This document shows, piece by piece, positions 9,241 to 18,104 of a stretch of 48,600 bases of DNA. A model generated the notes under the pieces. That model was not told where the DNA came from. It did not search any database and was given only the letters and a program-made list of their open reading frames with translations. The stretch is from Symploca sp. SIO2E9 (GTDB taxonomy: Bacteria > Cyanobacteriota > Cyanobacteriia > Cyanobacteriales > Coleofasciculaceae). The position numbers and the translations under genes were made by a program. Numbering within the stretch: position 1 is the first letter of the stretch; every line of letters begins with the position of its first letter. The DNA is taken from contig JAAHGS010000003.1 of assembly GCA_010692645.1 (NCBI GenBank), forward strand, positions 1-48,600, written 5' to 3'.

Positions 9241-10488
9241 TTATTTGGTGCTGATAACCAAGTCAGAGCTTAACTTTACATCCAAGTCAGTTTCAGGTTC
9301 AATTACATATAAATCAACGCTATTACGACCAGTGAAGCGTTCAATTAGGCTTAATAATAAACCACCGCCCGTCCCAATCAAAACTTCTTCAGTGGCGATT
9401 GCTCTGTCGCCGGTAACGCCTGCAATAGCAGCGGCAGCAGCTGTACCTAATGCCGCATTTCTCAGCAGTTTACCAACGCCACCGCCCTTGCGAACTGTTT
9501 CCGTTGTCGTAATTAGACCAGAAGAGCCATTAATTGACAACTCTTGACCATTCACTAACAGCTTCTGAGCAATAAACTGAGCACCTTCTTCGCTAGAGCG
9601 TAACTCACCTTCGATTTCGCTGCCAGCAGGAATCAGCACCTGACCACCAGGAGTAGTAATATTGGCGTCAACTGTCAGTGTCAGCGGCACAGTTTCGTCT
9701 TTGGTAACTAAAATTTTCTCTTTTTCATACTTAACTGGCAGAGAAGAATCGCGGGGAATTGTGAATGCTACTGGTGCTGGCGTCGAATCGACAATGTATT
9801 GGGAACTTACTGCTTGGGCATTCCCTTCGTTGACTAGTGCCTGGTAGACGAAAGCTGCTACCTCTGCCCGAGTTGCATTTCGAGTTGGATTTAGGGTGTT
9901 GAGGTTGGGATAATTCACCGCCAAGCGATTTTCCGTTGCCGCCGCAATGGGAGTGCGAGCCCAGCTAGAAATGCTGGAGGCGTCGTTGAACAGACCCAGA
10001 ACAGTTGATGTGTTTTGGCTTACAGAGTAGTTAAGACCACCAACTAGTGAAACTAGAACCTGTTCACGAGGGATATTTTGTTCTGGTCTAAAAATGTTAC
10101 CAGGATAACCAGTTAAAAATCCCGTGCTGTAGGCGTCATCAATCGCTGAAGATGCCCAGTAGGTTGATGGTACATCAACGAAATTGATTGCAGTGCGTCC
10201 TTGCGACTTTTGGAAATACTGATTAGCTTTGCGCAGCATTGCTGCATACTGAGCTCGCGTTACTGGAGCATTGGGTCGAAAACTACCATCTGGGAATCCG
10301 GCAATAATACCGCGTTCTGATAATTCTTCAATGAACTCTCTAGCCCAGTAGCTGGATGAGACATCGGTAAAGCCATTTACTTGAGCAAAACTGGGGGCTG
10401 GTGCGACTAATGGCGCGACAGCACTAGCAGTTAGTCCTAGGGCTAAAAGAGCAGCAGTTCCTGATTGAAAACGATCAAAGTTAGACAT
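9241..10488 (-). CDS. S-layer homology (SLH) domain surface protein
   Basis: A 415-residue exported protein. A signal peptide covers about residues 1-36 (hydrophobic run then PAPSFAQ). Three SLH repeats follow (about 38-95, 100-160 and 165-225), each with the pattern FxDV, YWA, GFxGYPDGSFRPN-like and RAQ/REQ/RAE. SLH domains bind pyruvylated cell-wall polymer or peptidoglycan. The C-terminal 180 residues contain a Gly-rich segment (GKLLRNAALGTAAAAAIAGV) and no porin barrel is evident, so it is probably a wall-anchored protein. It is convergent with the sensor kinase gene. Confidence 0.85.
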   Translation of the reverse strand: MSNFDRFQSGTAALLALGLTASAVAPLVAPAPSFAQVNGFTDVSSSYWAREFIEELSERGIIAGFPDGSFRPNAPVTRAQYAAMLRKANQYFQKSQGRTAINFVDVPSTYWASSAIDDAYSTGFLTGYPGNIFRPEQNIPREQVLVSLVGGLNYSVSQNTSTVLGLFNDASSISSWARTPIAAATENRLAVNYPNLNTLNPTRNATRAEVAAFVYQALVNEGNAQAVSSQYIVDSTPAPVAFTIPRDSSLPVKYEKEKILVTKDETVPLTLTVDANITTPGGQVLIPAGSEIEGELRSSEEGAQFIAQKLLVNGQELSINGSSGLITTTETVRKGGGVGKLLRNAALGTAAAAAIAGVTGDRAIATEEVLIGTGGGLLLSLIERFTGRNSVDLYVIEPETDLDVKLSSDLVISTK

Positions 10489-11049
10489 GGAAGGCGTTCT
10501 CCAAAAAAATCGTCTTGTTAAGAAAATAGACTTGAGAGTGTGTAAAAGGTTCCCAAAGCTTAATAAGTTAGTATTTTTACCTCATCAAGCAGCAAAATGA
10601 TAGTTTTTTACTGTTTTGAGTAGTTAAACTTTGTCCAACCTGATTCTTCAGACGCTAGTTCCATTCCTTTGGTTGCCTTCCAGATCAAGAACTGTCACAT
10701 TCAAAGATTAGGATAGGGATTAGGGGCGAGAATTTCTAAAATCCTTCCCTATGATCAAAATCCTCAGTTTTATAAATTGCTATAGCAATCGGATGAAATG
10801 CAAGTATAACGCTCGTAAGTAGTGCAATCACCACAAGTAGTACAACAAACACCAGATCTTTATTTCTCCGTGAAAGATTGGATTCTAGCATAAAGATCCA
10901 GAAACAAAAAAATAACCGCGAGTGAGAGTTAGCCATTGATCTTAACCAATGGCGGTGGAACGAGATGGGATTTATCCCGACAGCAAGCTTTTTTTTGGTA
11001 TAATCAGTCTTAGCGACAGTGATGAAAAACTCTCAGGTAGATCTCAATC
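10489..11049. other. 561-base spacer with one doubtful small gene
   Basis: Apart from the 66-codon frame at 10736-10936, this AT-rich region holds no recognisable gene. The part next to 10488 must carry the SLH gene promoter. A plus-strand TATAAT near 10999 has no plus-strand gene after it. Confidence 0.4.
10736..10936 (-). CDS. Possible small single-span membrane protein
   Basis: A 66-codon frame with a strong hydrophobic segment (DLVFVVLLVVIALLTSVILA) after a basic run SRRNK, and a charged tail. A second Met gives a 51-residue form starting MLESNLSRRNKD (10891). Neither start has a clear ribosome site. I do not recognise it; the membrane-like composition is the only support. Confidence 0.35.
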   Translation of the reverse strand: MANSHSRLFFCFWIFMLESNLSRRNKDLVFVVLLVVIALLTSVILAFHPIAIAIYKTEDFDHREGF

Positions 11050-11472
11050 CTATGATTTTTCGTCAAGCAACTTGCGGTAAAGTTTCTGAATGGTTTTGAG
11101 GAAAGTGTTAGCAGCTGATTTGGGTGGTGCAGTGGATGGATCAAGAAGCTGTAAGCGATTCAAGAGTTTTGCTTCTTCTGTATCGATGTCGTTATCACTA
11201 TACACTAGAGCGCTGATGGCATCGTACAAGCGCTGATAATCCTCCTGAGTGGGGTTATCGCCGAGATAATCTTGCACCCAGCTATAGCACTCGTCAGCTT
11301 TAACAGCCCTGAGTTCATTCAACAGAGGTTTAATCTCAGGATCTTCGGCAATGTTGCTTTCTTTAGCGACTCTATGGAGATATTCTCGTTCCTCGGGCTG
11401 AATTTTGCCGTCTATCCAAGCGGCACCAATGAGAATTTTGATTAGCTGTTTGAGACTAGGGTTTGTAATCAT
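11050..11472 (-). CDS. TerB/DjlA-N-like protein
   Basis: A 140-residue all-helical protein of the TerB family. IGAAWIDGKIQPEEREYLHR and the later VYSDNDIDTEEAKLLNRL are the two acidic metal-binding-type motifs of that fold. The family name comes from tellurite resistance, but most cyanobacterial members lie outside ter operons, and no other ter gene is present here. The start is preceded by AGGAG (minus strand, complement of CTCCT at 11480). It is a stand-alone gene with a mobile repeat immediately upstream. Confidence 0.8.
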   Translation of the reverse strand: MITNPSLKQLIKILIGAAWIDGKIQPEEREYLHRVAKESNIAEDPEIKPLLNELRAVKADECYSWVQDYLGDNPTQEDYQRLYDAISALVYSDNDIDTEEAKLLNRLQLLDPSTAPPKSAANTFLKTIQKLYRKLLDEKS

Positions 11473-11546
11473 GGCTTTTCTCCTAAGTGGGAAGGGCGAA
11501 CTCTTCTTCTATCGCTAGTTCCCGTGTGCCCCACGGTACTGTTGGC

Positions 11547-11669
11547 GGGGTGAGCGAAATTTTGGTTGGAATTTCAATTCTCCGCGTCTGGAGCTTCTCC
11601 GCGTCTGGAGCTTCTCCGCGTCTGGAGCGTCTGCTTACTCATTCCCCCACTCTTTTTTTCGCTCACCCC
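11547..11669. mobile_element. MITE-like element, family A, complete copy with target duplication
   Basis: A 123-base element with perfect 13-base terminal inverted repeats, GGGGTGAGCGAAA (11547-11559) and TTTCGCTCACCCC (11657-11669). It is flanked directly by TGTTGGC and TGTTGGT, a 7-base direct repeat with one mismatch that looks like a target-site duplication. Inside, the 18-base unit TCTCCGCGTCTGGAGCTT is repeated, giving CGCGTCTGGAGC three times. Its reverse complement matches the element at 2239-2340. It lies 75 bases upstream of the TerB-like gene and could influence it. Confidence 0.85.
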
Positions 11670-11727
11670 TGTTGGTGTTGAGTATTTTTTTTACTGGTTG
11701 GCGCTAATTGGTAGTTAGCTGGGTTTT

Positions 11728-11838
11728 TTAAGTGGATCTTCCCTTCCCACTTGGCATTACTACTTTCTGATCCCGAGCGAGTGTGGTCGCCACAGATTTT
11801 CTATTGTCTCTAGTCAGCGGTTTTTCAGCCTGTGCCAT
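11728..11838 (-). CDS. Doubtful 36-residue basic peptide frame
   Basis: From the ATG at 11836-11838 the frame encodes MAQAEKPLTRDNRKSVATTL and ends SGKGRST. The open frame continues upstream to 12054 through low-quality sequence. There is no good ribosome site and I do not recognise it. It may be chance, or overlap a plus-strand RNA. The spacer 11670-12122 holds no other gene. Confidence 0.2.
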   Translation of the reverse strand: MAQAEKPLTRDNRKSVATTLARDQKVVMPSGKGRST

Positions 11839-11904
11839 GCTTTCACTGTATCGATGTAGCTGCACAACTGTCAAGGACACGTGCGTCTGAAGGCATTCCC
11901 GCCA

Positions 11905-11945
11905 CATCCCACCCTTACAAAGATGTGGGATGCAGCTCGTTTTTC
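11905..11945 (+). terminator. Terminator-like hairpin on the plus strand
   Basis: CATCCCAC (11905-11912) pairs with GTGGGATG (11925-11932). GTTTTT follows a few bases later, and TTTTTTT farther on. All annotated genes around it are on the minus strand, so it would end an unannotated plus-strand transcript. Confidence 0.4.
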
Positions 11946-12092
11946 TGTAATTTTTTTGATACTTAGCTAAAAATCCTGCTGAGGAGGGGGGTTCTCTCCC
12001 CTCAGTCCTCAAGCTCGAATACATGTTTAAATACTTAGTAGTTGAAGGGTGCATCTACTAAATTGCCATAATCAGCCAAGCTCAATTGGCTG

Positions 12093-12117
12093 CCCCGGTA
12101 TACCATCGGGGTTTTTT
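12093..12117 (+). terminator. Intrinsic terminator, plus strand
   Basis: CCCCG (12093-12097) pairs with CGGGG (12107-12111), followed directly by six T. It lies six bases from the stop of the minus-strand rsmB gene but points the other way. It may protect rsmB from opposing transcription, or end an RNA made in the spacer. Confidence 0.55.
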
Positions 12118-12122
12118 ATTGC

Positions 12123-13526
12123 TTAATTAACATACTCACCGGGCTGAAGCCACGATGATTCTTGACGCTTCAATCGCACCATAAAAAAGCCATCCATCTG
12201 ATGCCTGTGAGGCCAGACTTGAAGCCAACCTTGCGGCTTTGAGAAGCTAACCAGCACTGAATCAGGAGGCGGTTCAATTTGCCAGTGGGGGTGAGTCTCC
12301 AGAAATGATTGAATCACAGCTTCATTTTCCTGGGGATGTAGGGTGCAGGTAGCATAAACTAAGATGCCCCCAGGCTTGACCCAAGTAGCTGCTTGTGCTA
12401 TAATCTCCCCTTGGAGTTCTGCCAGTTCTTTGACTTTCTCTGGGGTAATGTGCCAACGGATGTCAGGGCGTCGGTGGAGTGTACCTAATCCAGAGCAGGG
12501 GGCATCGACTAAAACTCTATCTGCTAAGTTTGTAAATTGGGGTAAGTCGCGGCTGTCGCCAGTACAAATCTGAATTGATTTTAGTTGCAATCTTTGAGTA
12601 TTTTCTGTTACTTTTCTCAACCGAGAGGAAGCGCGATCGCACGCCCAAATTTTACCCTGATCTGACATCAGTTCTGCAATATGGGTTGTCTTACCCCCCG
12701 GCGCAGCACAAGCATCAATAACTAGATTACCAGGTTGAGGGTCAAGCAGATAGCTCACTAGTTGGGCGCTACCGTCTTGAATTGTCCACCAACCTTCTTT
12801 GAATCCGGGCAGCTGTTGAATCGCGCCAGTGCCGCCAATTATTCGCAGTGCTTGAGGCAGTTGAATTAGGCGGCATACATCAACACCAGCTGCTTGCATA
12901 GTTGCTTCAACTTCCTCAATCGAAGCTCGTAGTGGATTGACGCGCAAATCAATAGTTGGAGACTGGTTGAGCCATTGACAAAGCTGCTCCGTTTCTTCTG
13001 AACCCAACTGTTCCCACCACATTCTGATAATCGAGTTGGGAAAGCTATGCAAGATACCCAAACGTTCTATGGGTTCTGTCGGCAACTGCAAAGGGTCATT
13101 TGATTTAGGATTGGTTGAGTTGGAATCACCATCAAGATCTGCTAAGCGCAAATATTGGCGTAGTATACCATTAACGACACCAGCTAGTCCTTTAAAACCA
13201 TTTTTTTTTGCCAACTCAACTGTGGTATTAACAGCGGCTGAGGCAGGGATTCGGTCTTGATAGCGCAGTTGGTAAAAGCCGATATGGAGAATTGTACGAA
13301 AATCTGGGGGTTGCTGATGGGCTTTCTTTGTACCCAATTGGTCAATCAAGGCATCTAGGGTTCGTTGTCTTCTAACACTCCCATAAACCAACTCTGTCAC
13401 CAAACGCCTATCAGCACTGCTTAATTTAGCAGTTCCCAGTATCCGGTTGAGAGCAATATCTGTGAAGGCACCTTGCCCCTGAATGTCCCGGAGTGCTAGA
13501 AAAGCTAACTGGCGAGGATTTTGCAT
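12123..13526 (-). CDS. rsmB: 16S rRNA (cytosine-967-C5)-methyltransferase
   Basis: Ribosome-modifying enzyme using S-adenosylmethionine. The N-terminal NusB-like domain (about residues 1-130) is followed by the Rossmann methyltransferase core with DACAAPGGKTTHIAEL as the SAM site. The two catalytic cysteines are in DAPCSGLGTLHRRPDI and YATCTLHPQENE. The 467-residue length is somewhat above the usual 430-450 because of a short insert after the NusB domain (DGDSNSTNPKSNDPL). It stands alone on the minus strand. Confidence 0.95.
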   Translation of the reverse strand: MQNPRQLAFLALRDIQGQGAFTDIALNRILGTAKLSSADRRLVTELVYGSVRRQRTLDALIDQLGTKKAHQQPPDFRTILHIGFYQLRYQDRIPASAAVNTTVELAKKNGFKGLAGVVNGILRQYLRLADLDGDSNSTNPKSNDPLQLPTEPIERLGILHSFPNSIIRMWWEQLGSEETEQLCQWLNQSPTIDLRVNPLRASIEEVEATMQAAGVDVCRLIQLPQALRIIGGTGAIQQLPGFKEGWWTIQDGSAQLVSYLLDPQPGNLVIDACAAPGGKTTHIAELMSDQGKIWACDRASSRLRKVTENTQRLQLKSIQICTGDSRDLPQFTNLADRVLVDAPCSGLGTLHRRPDIRWHITPEKVKELAELQGEIIAQAATWVKPGGILVYATCTLHPQENEAVIQSFLETHPHWQIEPPPDSVLVSFSKPQGWLQVWPHRHQMDGFFMVRLKRQESSWLQPGEYVN

Positions 13527-13674
13527 AGGGATTGCTAATTAGTTATTGTCCATTAACTGTTCATAGTTCATTGTTGATTGTTCCGAAGAGAAAGTATTCC
13601 ACAATTACCGAATACCAACCCCATGAGCAATGTTTGCGCAGCATGCGCGCAGCGCGTACCATGAACTATGAACT

Positions 13675-15537
13675 CTAAATCGACTCCCGATATTTTGCTA
13701 GTAGTTGGGGAATATACTCATAGCCGTCAATACCAATCAAGGGAATAATTTTTGAGCGCTGCTGCATCAACAGGTTTTGAAAAGCCTCCATTCCCAATTG
13801 ACCCTGTAAAATTGCCAGTAAGCCTGCAGGTTGACGCCAATCATTAGATCCAATTTGCTCTAGAAGGTATGCCCCTAAGCAGCCAGTGTAGACGGCTTGT
13901 TCTAGGTTTTGGGTACTGTAGCAAGCTTGAGCCAGGTATGCTAGGTTTAGCCCTTGGAGGTATAAATCACCAGAGAATTGAGCAGCTTGCCAGCCTTGTT
14001 CGAGGTAAGTAATCGCTGTTTGCGGTTGTTCAATTACAACGTGGGCAATACCCAGACTGCTTAAACAGAGAGCTTGGCTTTGGCTGTCTCCCAATTGCTC
14101 CAACGATTGCTTGCCTTGTTCAAGGTAGTAAATTGCTCTTTCATATACTTCAGCTTCTACCAACCCCTGCTCCTGAGCTTGAAAAACTTCACTGTAGCCT
14201 AGATTAGCTAAGGCATTAGCTTCTCCTAACTTGTCTCCAGTTTGACGAGAGAGCATCAATGCCCTTTGGCTATAGTTAATCGCTTCAACATAATTTCTCT
14301 GGGCAGCGCTAATTCTGCTTAGGTGATTGAAATTAGCAATCTCACAAATGCGATCGCCTGCATGGCGAGCAATCTCTAAAGCTTGTTGGTGGAACTCGTT
14401 TGCTCGTTTATATTTACCTTGAGTGCGCAGAGAATAACCTAACCATGTCAAAATTCGAGCTTTTTCCTGAGTACCTTCAACTTGTCGCAGCGGTTGATCT
14501 AGATAGTCTAGAGCATCCTTGAGATACTTCCCGTTCAAGTTAGCAAAGACGCCGCCGTAGAGGGGGAAGTATTGCTGCTGGGCAAAAGCACGGAGAATTT
14601 GCATACATATCTGAAAACAACCATTGACTAAGCGTTCACGCCCAGCGCTAGCATTGAGCTGATTCAAAGCATTGGCTAAATGGGACCAAATTACTGCAAA
14701 GAAGAGAAAGGTGGAAATTGATAGCTTTGCCCCTACCTTGGAGTCATAGACCATTTTGTCACACCAACTCACTAGCCCACGCTGTAAGCATTGGAGGACA
14801 ACTGCTAGTTCTACCCAGGAACTAAGATCAATACTTAAGTCTTGAGTTACCCATTCGCTAAGGGGTTGATTAAGTGCTAGAGCTTGAAACAGTGACTGCG
14901 GTAGAGGACTTTTCACTTGCTTTGCCCACAATGCCCATGGTCCACGTTGTTCGGAACCCCCCTCAAATCCGAGCTTGCCTCGGCTTTGGTCATAAATCCA
15001 GCTCACCAGATGATCTTCCAATCTTTGCCAAGATGCTAAGCCTGCACTGATGCCTGCCGAGAGCATCTCTACTTCAGCAGCACTATCGGGTTCTCGAATT
15101 TGCTGTGACTGTTGCTGGAGATTTTTCGCTAACTCAGCCAGTTGTCGCAAGTTGAGTACTTGCTGCTGATTGGGATCAATTACTCGCAATAAGGCTGTGA
15201 GACGCTCAGTTGGTAAGGCTGTAGTAATTGCTGCAATTGCAGATGTAATCGCTTCTGAGACCTGCTTTTGCTCCTGTACCCTTTCCCATTCACTACTGAT
15301 CGTTTTGAGCGCCCTGAGGGTTCGCATAGCTTTGGCTTGCTTAAATTCGCTAGCAGCGCTATCTACCTGCCGTTGGGTAATAAGTAAACGCTCCTCCAGG
15401 CAACGCTCTAAGATTTCTCCAGTGCCGCTGCTAACTCCTTGCAACAGCATTTGATAAACCTGCCCTTTCGATCTGATCTTGCCTTTGAGGGTGGCTGCCA
15501 CAATTTCATCAATTAGCTGGAAGTAGCGATCGCTCAC
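13675..15537 (-). CDS. TPR-repeat protein, function unknown
   Basis: A 620-residue soluble protein with no signal peptide. The first 330 residues are helical and Gln/Leu-rich without a recognised domain. From about residue 355 to 570 there are tandem tetratricopeptide repeats of the 40-residue type, for example GKYKRANEFHQQALEIARHA and RNYVEAINYSQRALMLSRQT. Such repeats bind partner proteins. It lies 81 bases downstream of the response-regulator/kinase fusion and may form an operon with it, suggesting a signalling scaffold; this is inference from position only. Confidence 0.75.
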   Translation of the reverse strand: MSDRYFQLIDEIVAATLKGKIRSKGQVYQMLLQGVSSGTGEILERCLEERLLITQRQVDSAASEFKQAKAMRTLRALKTISSEWERVQEQKQVSEAITSAIAAITTALPTERLTALLRVIDPNQQQVLNLRQLAELAKNLQQQSQQIREPDSAAEVEMLSAGISAGLASWQRLEDHLVSWIYDQSRGKLGFEGGSEQRGPWALWAKQVKSPLPQSLFQALALNQPLSEWVTQDLSIDLSSWVELAVVLQCLQRGLVSWCDKMVYDSKVGAKLSISTFLFFAVIWSHLANALNQLNASAGRERLVNGCFQICMQILRAFAQQQYFPLYGGVFANLNGKYLKDALDYLDQPLRQVEGTQEKARILTWLGYSLRTQGKYKRANEFHQQALEIARHAGDRICEIANFNHLSRISAAQRNYVEAINYSQRALMLSRQTGDKLGEANALANLGYSEVFQAQEQGLVEAEVYERAIYYLEQGKQSLEQLGDSQSQALCLSSLGIAHVVIEQPQTAITYLEQGWQAAQFSGDLYLQGLNLAYLAQACYSTQNLEQAVYTGCLGAYLLEQIGSNDWRQPAGLLAILQGQLGMEAFQNLLMQQRSKIIPLIGIDGYEYIPQLLAKYRESI

Positions 15538-15617
15538 AAGTAAATCTCAATAATTAAGTTAATTTATAACCATCTTTAGAGCACTCAATTATACCTGAAA
15601 CCTCTCGTGGGAGTGGG

Positions 15618-16739
15618 TCAATCAGGACTGGGCAAGCTGACAGAAAACAAACTGCCTTGCCCTAGCTCGGAATCAACTTCAAGAGTGCCGTCGTGAGCCT
15701 CTATTATTCGTTTAGAAAGATGCAGCCCCAAACCACTGCCAGAGCGTTTGTGACTACCAGGACGAAAGCGCTCGAAAATTATCTTCTGGTCTTCTGGAGA
15801 TATACCAGGACCAGTGTCTTGCACTTGCAGGACTACCCAATAATCATCAGGTTTACCCTCAACAGGGGTATTGCTTAAGCGAACCTCTACTGAGCCTTGG
15901 TCTGAGAACTTGATTGAATTTCCCACCAGGTTAGTAAGTACTCGACGTAATTCTAGGCGATCACCGATCACCTTGGAGTTAACCTGTTGTGTATTCTGGT
16001 ATTTAAGTTCGAGACCTTTGGAAGTTGCCAGAGGAGAAAGTTCTTTGGCTACTTCTTCAACTATTTCCTTGAGGTCAATGAGTGAGAAGCATAGATTTTT
16101 GCGACCAGCTTCAAAGCGATACACTTCTAGAAGGGTATTGACCATTACTAGCAAATTGCTGTTGCTTTGAGCCATCGTTACAATTGCTTCATCCATTCCT
16201 GATGGCACTTCTCCAAAGGCCCCCTGCTGAAACAGCATTAGCATCCGATCCGCTGCTACTAAGGGCGTCCGCAAATCATGGGTTAGACGCGATACAAAGT
16301 CTTCTCGCTGGCGAGCGATTTGGTCACGTTCATCTACACTATGTTTCAGGCGCAAGAGCGACCGCACTCGTGCCAGTAATTCGTCAACATCTAATGGCTT
16401 ACGAAGGAAGTCATCTGCGCCTGTGTCTAGTCCCTGTGCCACGCTAGTCTGACCGTGAGCAGTAATCAGCAAAATCGGTATAAACGGTAACTGAGGATTC
16501 TCACGGATGCGTTTGGTGACTTCAAAGCCGTCCATTCCCGGCATCATTACATCCAGTAGCACTAAATCGGGTAGGAATTTTTGAATCTGCTCCAAAGCCG
16601 CCCAACCATCTTCTGCCAAAATACATTTATACCCCTCTTCTTCCAAAATTGTTTGCACCAAGAACAAGTTGTCGGTCGAATCATCCACAATCAGGATGCG
16701 GTCAGTTTTAGAGGAGTGAGTCGGAACCGAAGGATTCAT
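15618..16739 (-). CDS. Response regulator-histidine kinase fusion
   Basis: A 373-residue protein with a receiver domain first (VDD at 18-20, phosphoacceptor Asp63 in LLDVMMPGMDGFE, Lys114), then a dimerisation domain with His154 in LTHDLRTPLVAADRML, then the ATPase domain (DTGPGISPED and SGLGLHLSKRIIEAHDG). There is no membrane segment, so its input is probably phosphorylation of the receiver by another kinase. Receiver-first hybrid kinases are common in cyanobacterial phosphorelays. The TPR gene follows on the same strand. Confidence 0.9.
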   Translation of the reverse strand: MNPSVPTHSSKTDRILIVDDSTDNLFLVQTILEEEGYKCILAEDGWAALEQIQKFLPDLVLLDVMMPGMDGFEVTKRIRENPQLPFIPILLITAHGQTSVAQGLDTGADDFLRKPLDVDELLARVRSLLRLKHSVDERDQIARQREDFVSRLTHDLRTPLVAADRMLMLFQQGAFGEVPSGMDEAIVTMAQSNSNLLVMVNTLLEVYRFEAGRKNLCFSLIDLKEIVEEVAKELSPLATSKGLELKYQNTQQVNSKVIGDRLELRRVLTNLVGNSIKFSDQGSVEVRLSNTPVEGKPDDYWVVLQVQDTGPGISPEDQKIIFERFRPGSHKRSGSGLGLHLSKRIIEAHDGTLEVDSELGQGSLFSVSLPSPD

Positions 16740-17283
16740 GAGGCAAGCAGACTAACAATAAATTTTACAGAGATTTATGCACAGCAATAGGGCAGACCGG
16801 ATTTTTGAGCACTCTGAAAGTGATTGCTTTTAATTTAAGCGTACTATTATAGCCATGAGCGTGTTACATTCAATTATGTCTACAGTCTAGACAATTTAAA
16901 CTCAATCAAGGAGAAGCTGGTACAGATCTCCTGGTAGAGATGCCTCTTATCTTGCCAGATAGCGCCAAGGTATGCTGTGAACATGCTCCTATCAATAAGC
17001 ACTAATTTCTTGCTTAAATACCTTTATAGCAACTAACTTGGAAGAATACACTCCTCCCTAGGTTCCCTCCATCAATCAGTTTTCGAGAACATAATTATCG
17101 TAAATCAGGGTTGGTAAGGGAACGGTTGCATAGCCCTATCATTGGTGTATGGGAAGGAAAACTGTCCCCTCACACCAATCTAAGGAAGCCTGATTTTATC
17201 CAGTCCTACCGCCTTGGATTTACTAACACGGTTGACACTTTAAAATATGCAAATTTGTTGTGGGAGAAGGTCACAGTTATTCT
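16740..17283. other. 544-base spacer holding a possible structured RNA
   Basis: No protein gene is seen between the PP2C gene and the receiver-kinase gene, both minus strand. Nested inverted repeats at 17102-17196 are described separately. The part next to 16739 should carry the promoter of the kinase gene. Confidence 0.5.
17102..17196. ncRNA. Nested inverted repeats, candidate structured RNA
   Basis: AAATCAGG (17102-17109) pairs with CCTGATTT (17189-17196). Inside, ATTGGTGT (17141-17148) pairs with ACACCAAT (17172-17179), and inside that GGGA pairs with TCCC. The segment between the left arms (17110-17140) could form a side arm. It does not match any riboswitch or 6S motif I know. Strand is undetermined. 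Confidence 0.4.
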
Positions 17284-18015
17284 TTAGCTATTGTCTTCAA
17301 TTTCAACAATCACGACGGTGATGTTGTCTTTACCCCCCTTTTGCTTAGCCTCCTCGACGAGAAGGGTAGCAGTTTCATCGCCGTTACGATCTGGCTGGAG
17401 ATTTTGAGCAATAATCGGGTCAGATAGTTCTTCAGTGAGACCATCAGTACACAGCAGCAAACGGTCTCCCGGTTGCACATCCATCGGTTTAACATCAACT
17501 TGATGCAAATCCTTGCGACCTAGGCATTGAGACAAAACGTGACGCCATTGATGCGTCCTAGCCTGCTCTGGAGTAATCTCACCGGCTTTCATTGCCTTGG
17601 CTACCCAGGTGTGGTCTTCAGTAATTTGCTCTAGTTCTGAATTTCTTAACCGATAAAGCCTTGAGTCTCCCACATGAGCAAACCAGGACTGGTCTTGGCG
17701 AAATATGACCACAACAGCGGTGGTACCCATATCTGAGCGTTCTGGGTGCTGCTGTTGATCTAGTAAAATAGCTTGATTTGCTTGGTAAATAGCTTGCTCA
17801 AGCAACTCTTGGGAAGGAGCGCTTGAGAGCCAGTTTTGCCTCAAATATGTCTCAATCGCCTCCTTGGCAATGTGAGAGGCTTCTTGCCCACCAGCATGAC
17901 CTCCCATGCCATCGGCGACAATGAAAAAGCGCCCATCAGGGTCGATATAGTAGTCATCCTGGTTGACTGTGCGAATTAATCCCGGATCAGTTAGACCCGT
18001 GAAGCGACGTTTCAT
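17284..18015 (-). CDS. PP2C-family serine/threonine phosphatase
   Basis: A 243-residue stand-alone catalytic domain that removes phosphate from Ser/Thr residues with Mn/Mg ions. Metal-ligand motifs are all present: TVNQDDYY, VADGMGGHAGG, GTTAVVV, HVGDSRLYRLR, LLLCTDGLTEELSD and GGKDNITVVIV. The size and the early Arg in GLIRTVNQD match bacterial Stp/PphA enzymes; PphA of Synechocystis dephosphorylates PII, but the substrate here is not shown. The AarF/UbiB-like gene lies 89 bases upstream on the same strand. Confidence 0.93.
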   Translation of the reverse strand: MKRRFTGLTDPGLIRTVNQDDYYIDPDGRFFIVADGMGGHAGGQEASHIAKEAIETYLRQNWLSSAPSQELLEQAIYQANQAILLDQQQHPERSDMGTTAVVVIFRQDQSWFAHVGDSRLYRLRNSELEQITEDHTWVAKAMKAGEITPEQARTHQWRHVLSQCLGRKDLHQVDVKPMDVQPGDRLLLCTDGLTEELSDPIIAQNLQPDRNGDETATLLVEEAKQKGGKDNITVVIVEIEDNS

Positions 18016-18104
18016 AAATTCTTTGCTGGCGTCAAAAACTTACGGGAGTTAGCTTGTTAGGCGAGAAGCCAACACTGTATGCTGGGCATCAGTGTATGGA
18101 GTGG

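Noticed and set aside
11050-11472. Tellurite resistance operon
   Set aside because: Only a lone TerB-fold protein is present; no terC, terD or terZ gene is nearby.
17102-17196. tmRNA, 6S RNA or cobalamin riboswitch
   Set aside because: None of the conserved sequence motifs of these RNAs is visible.
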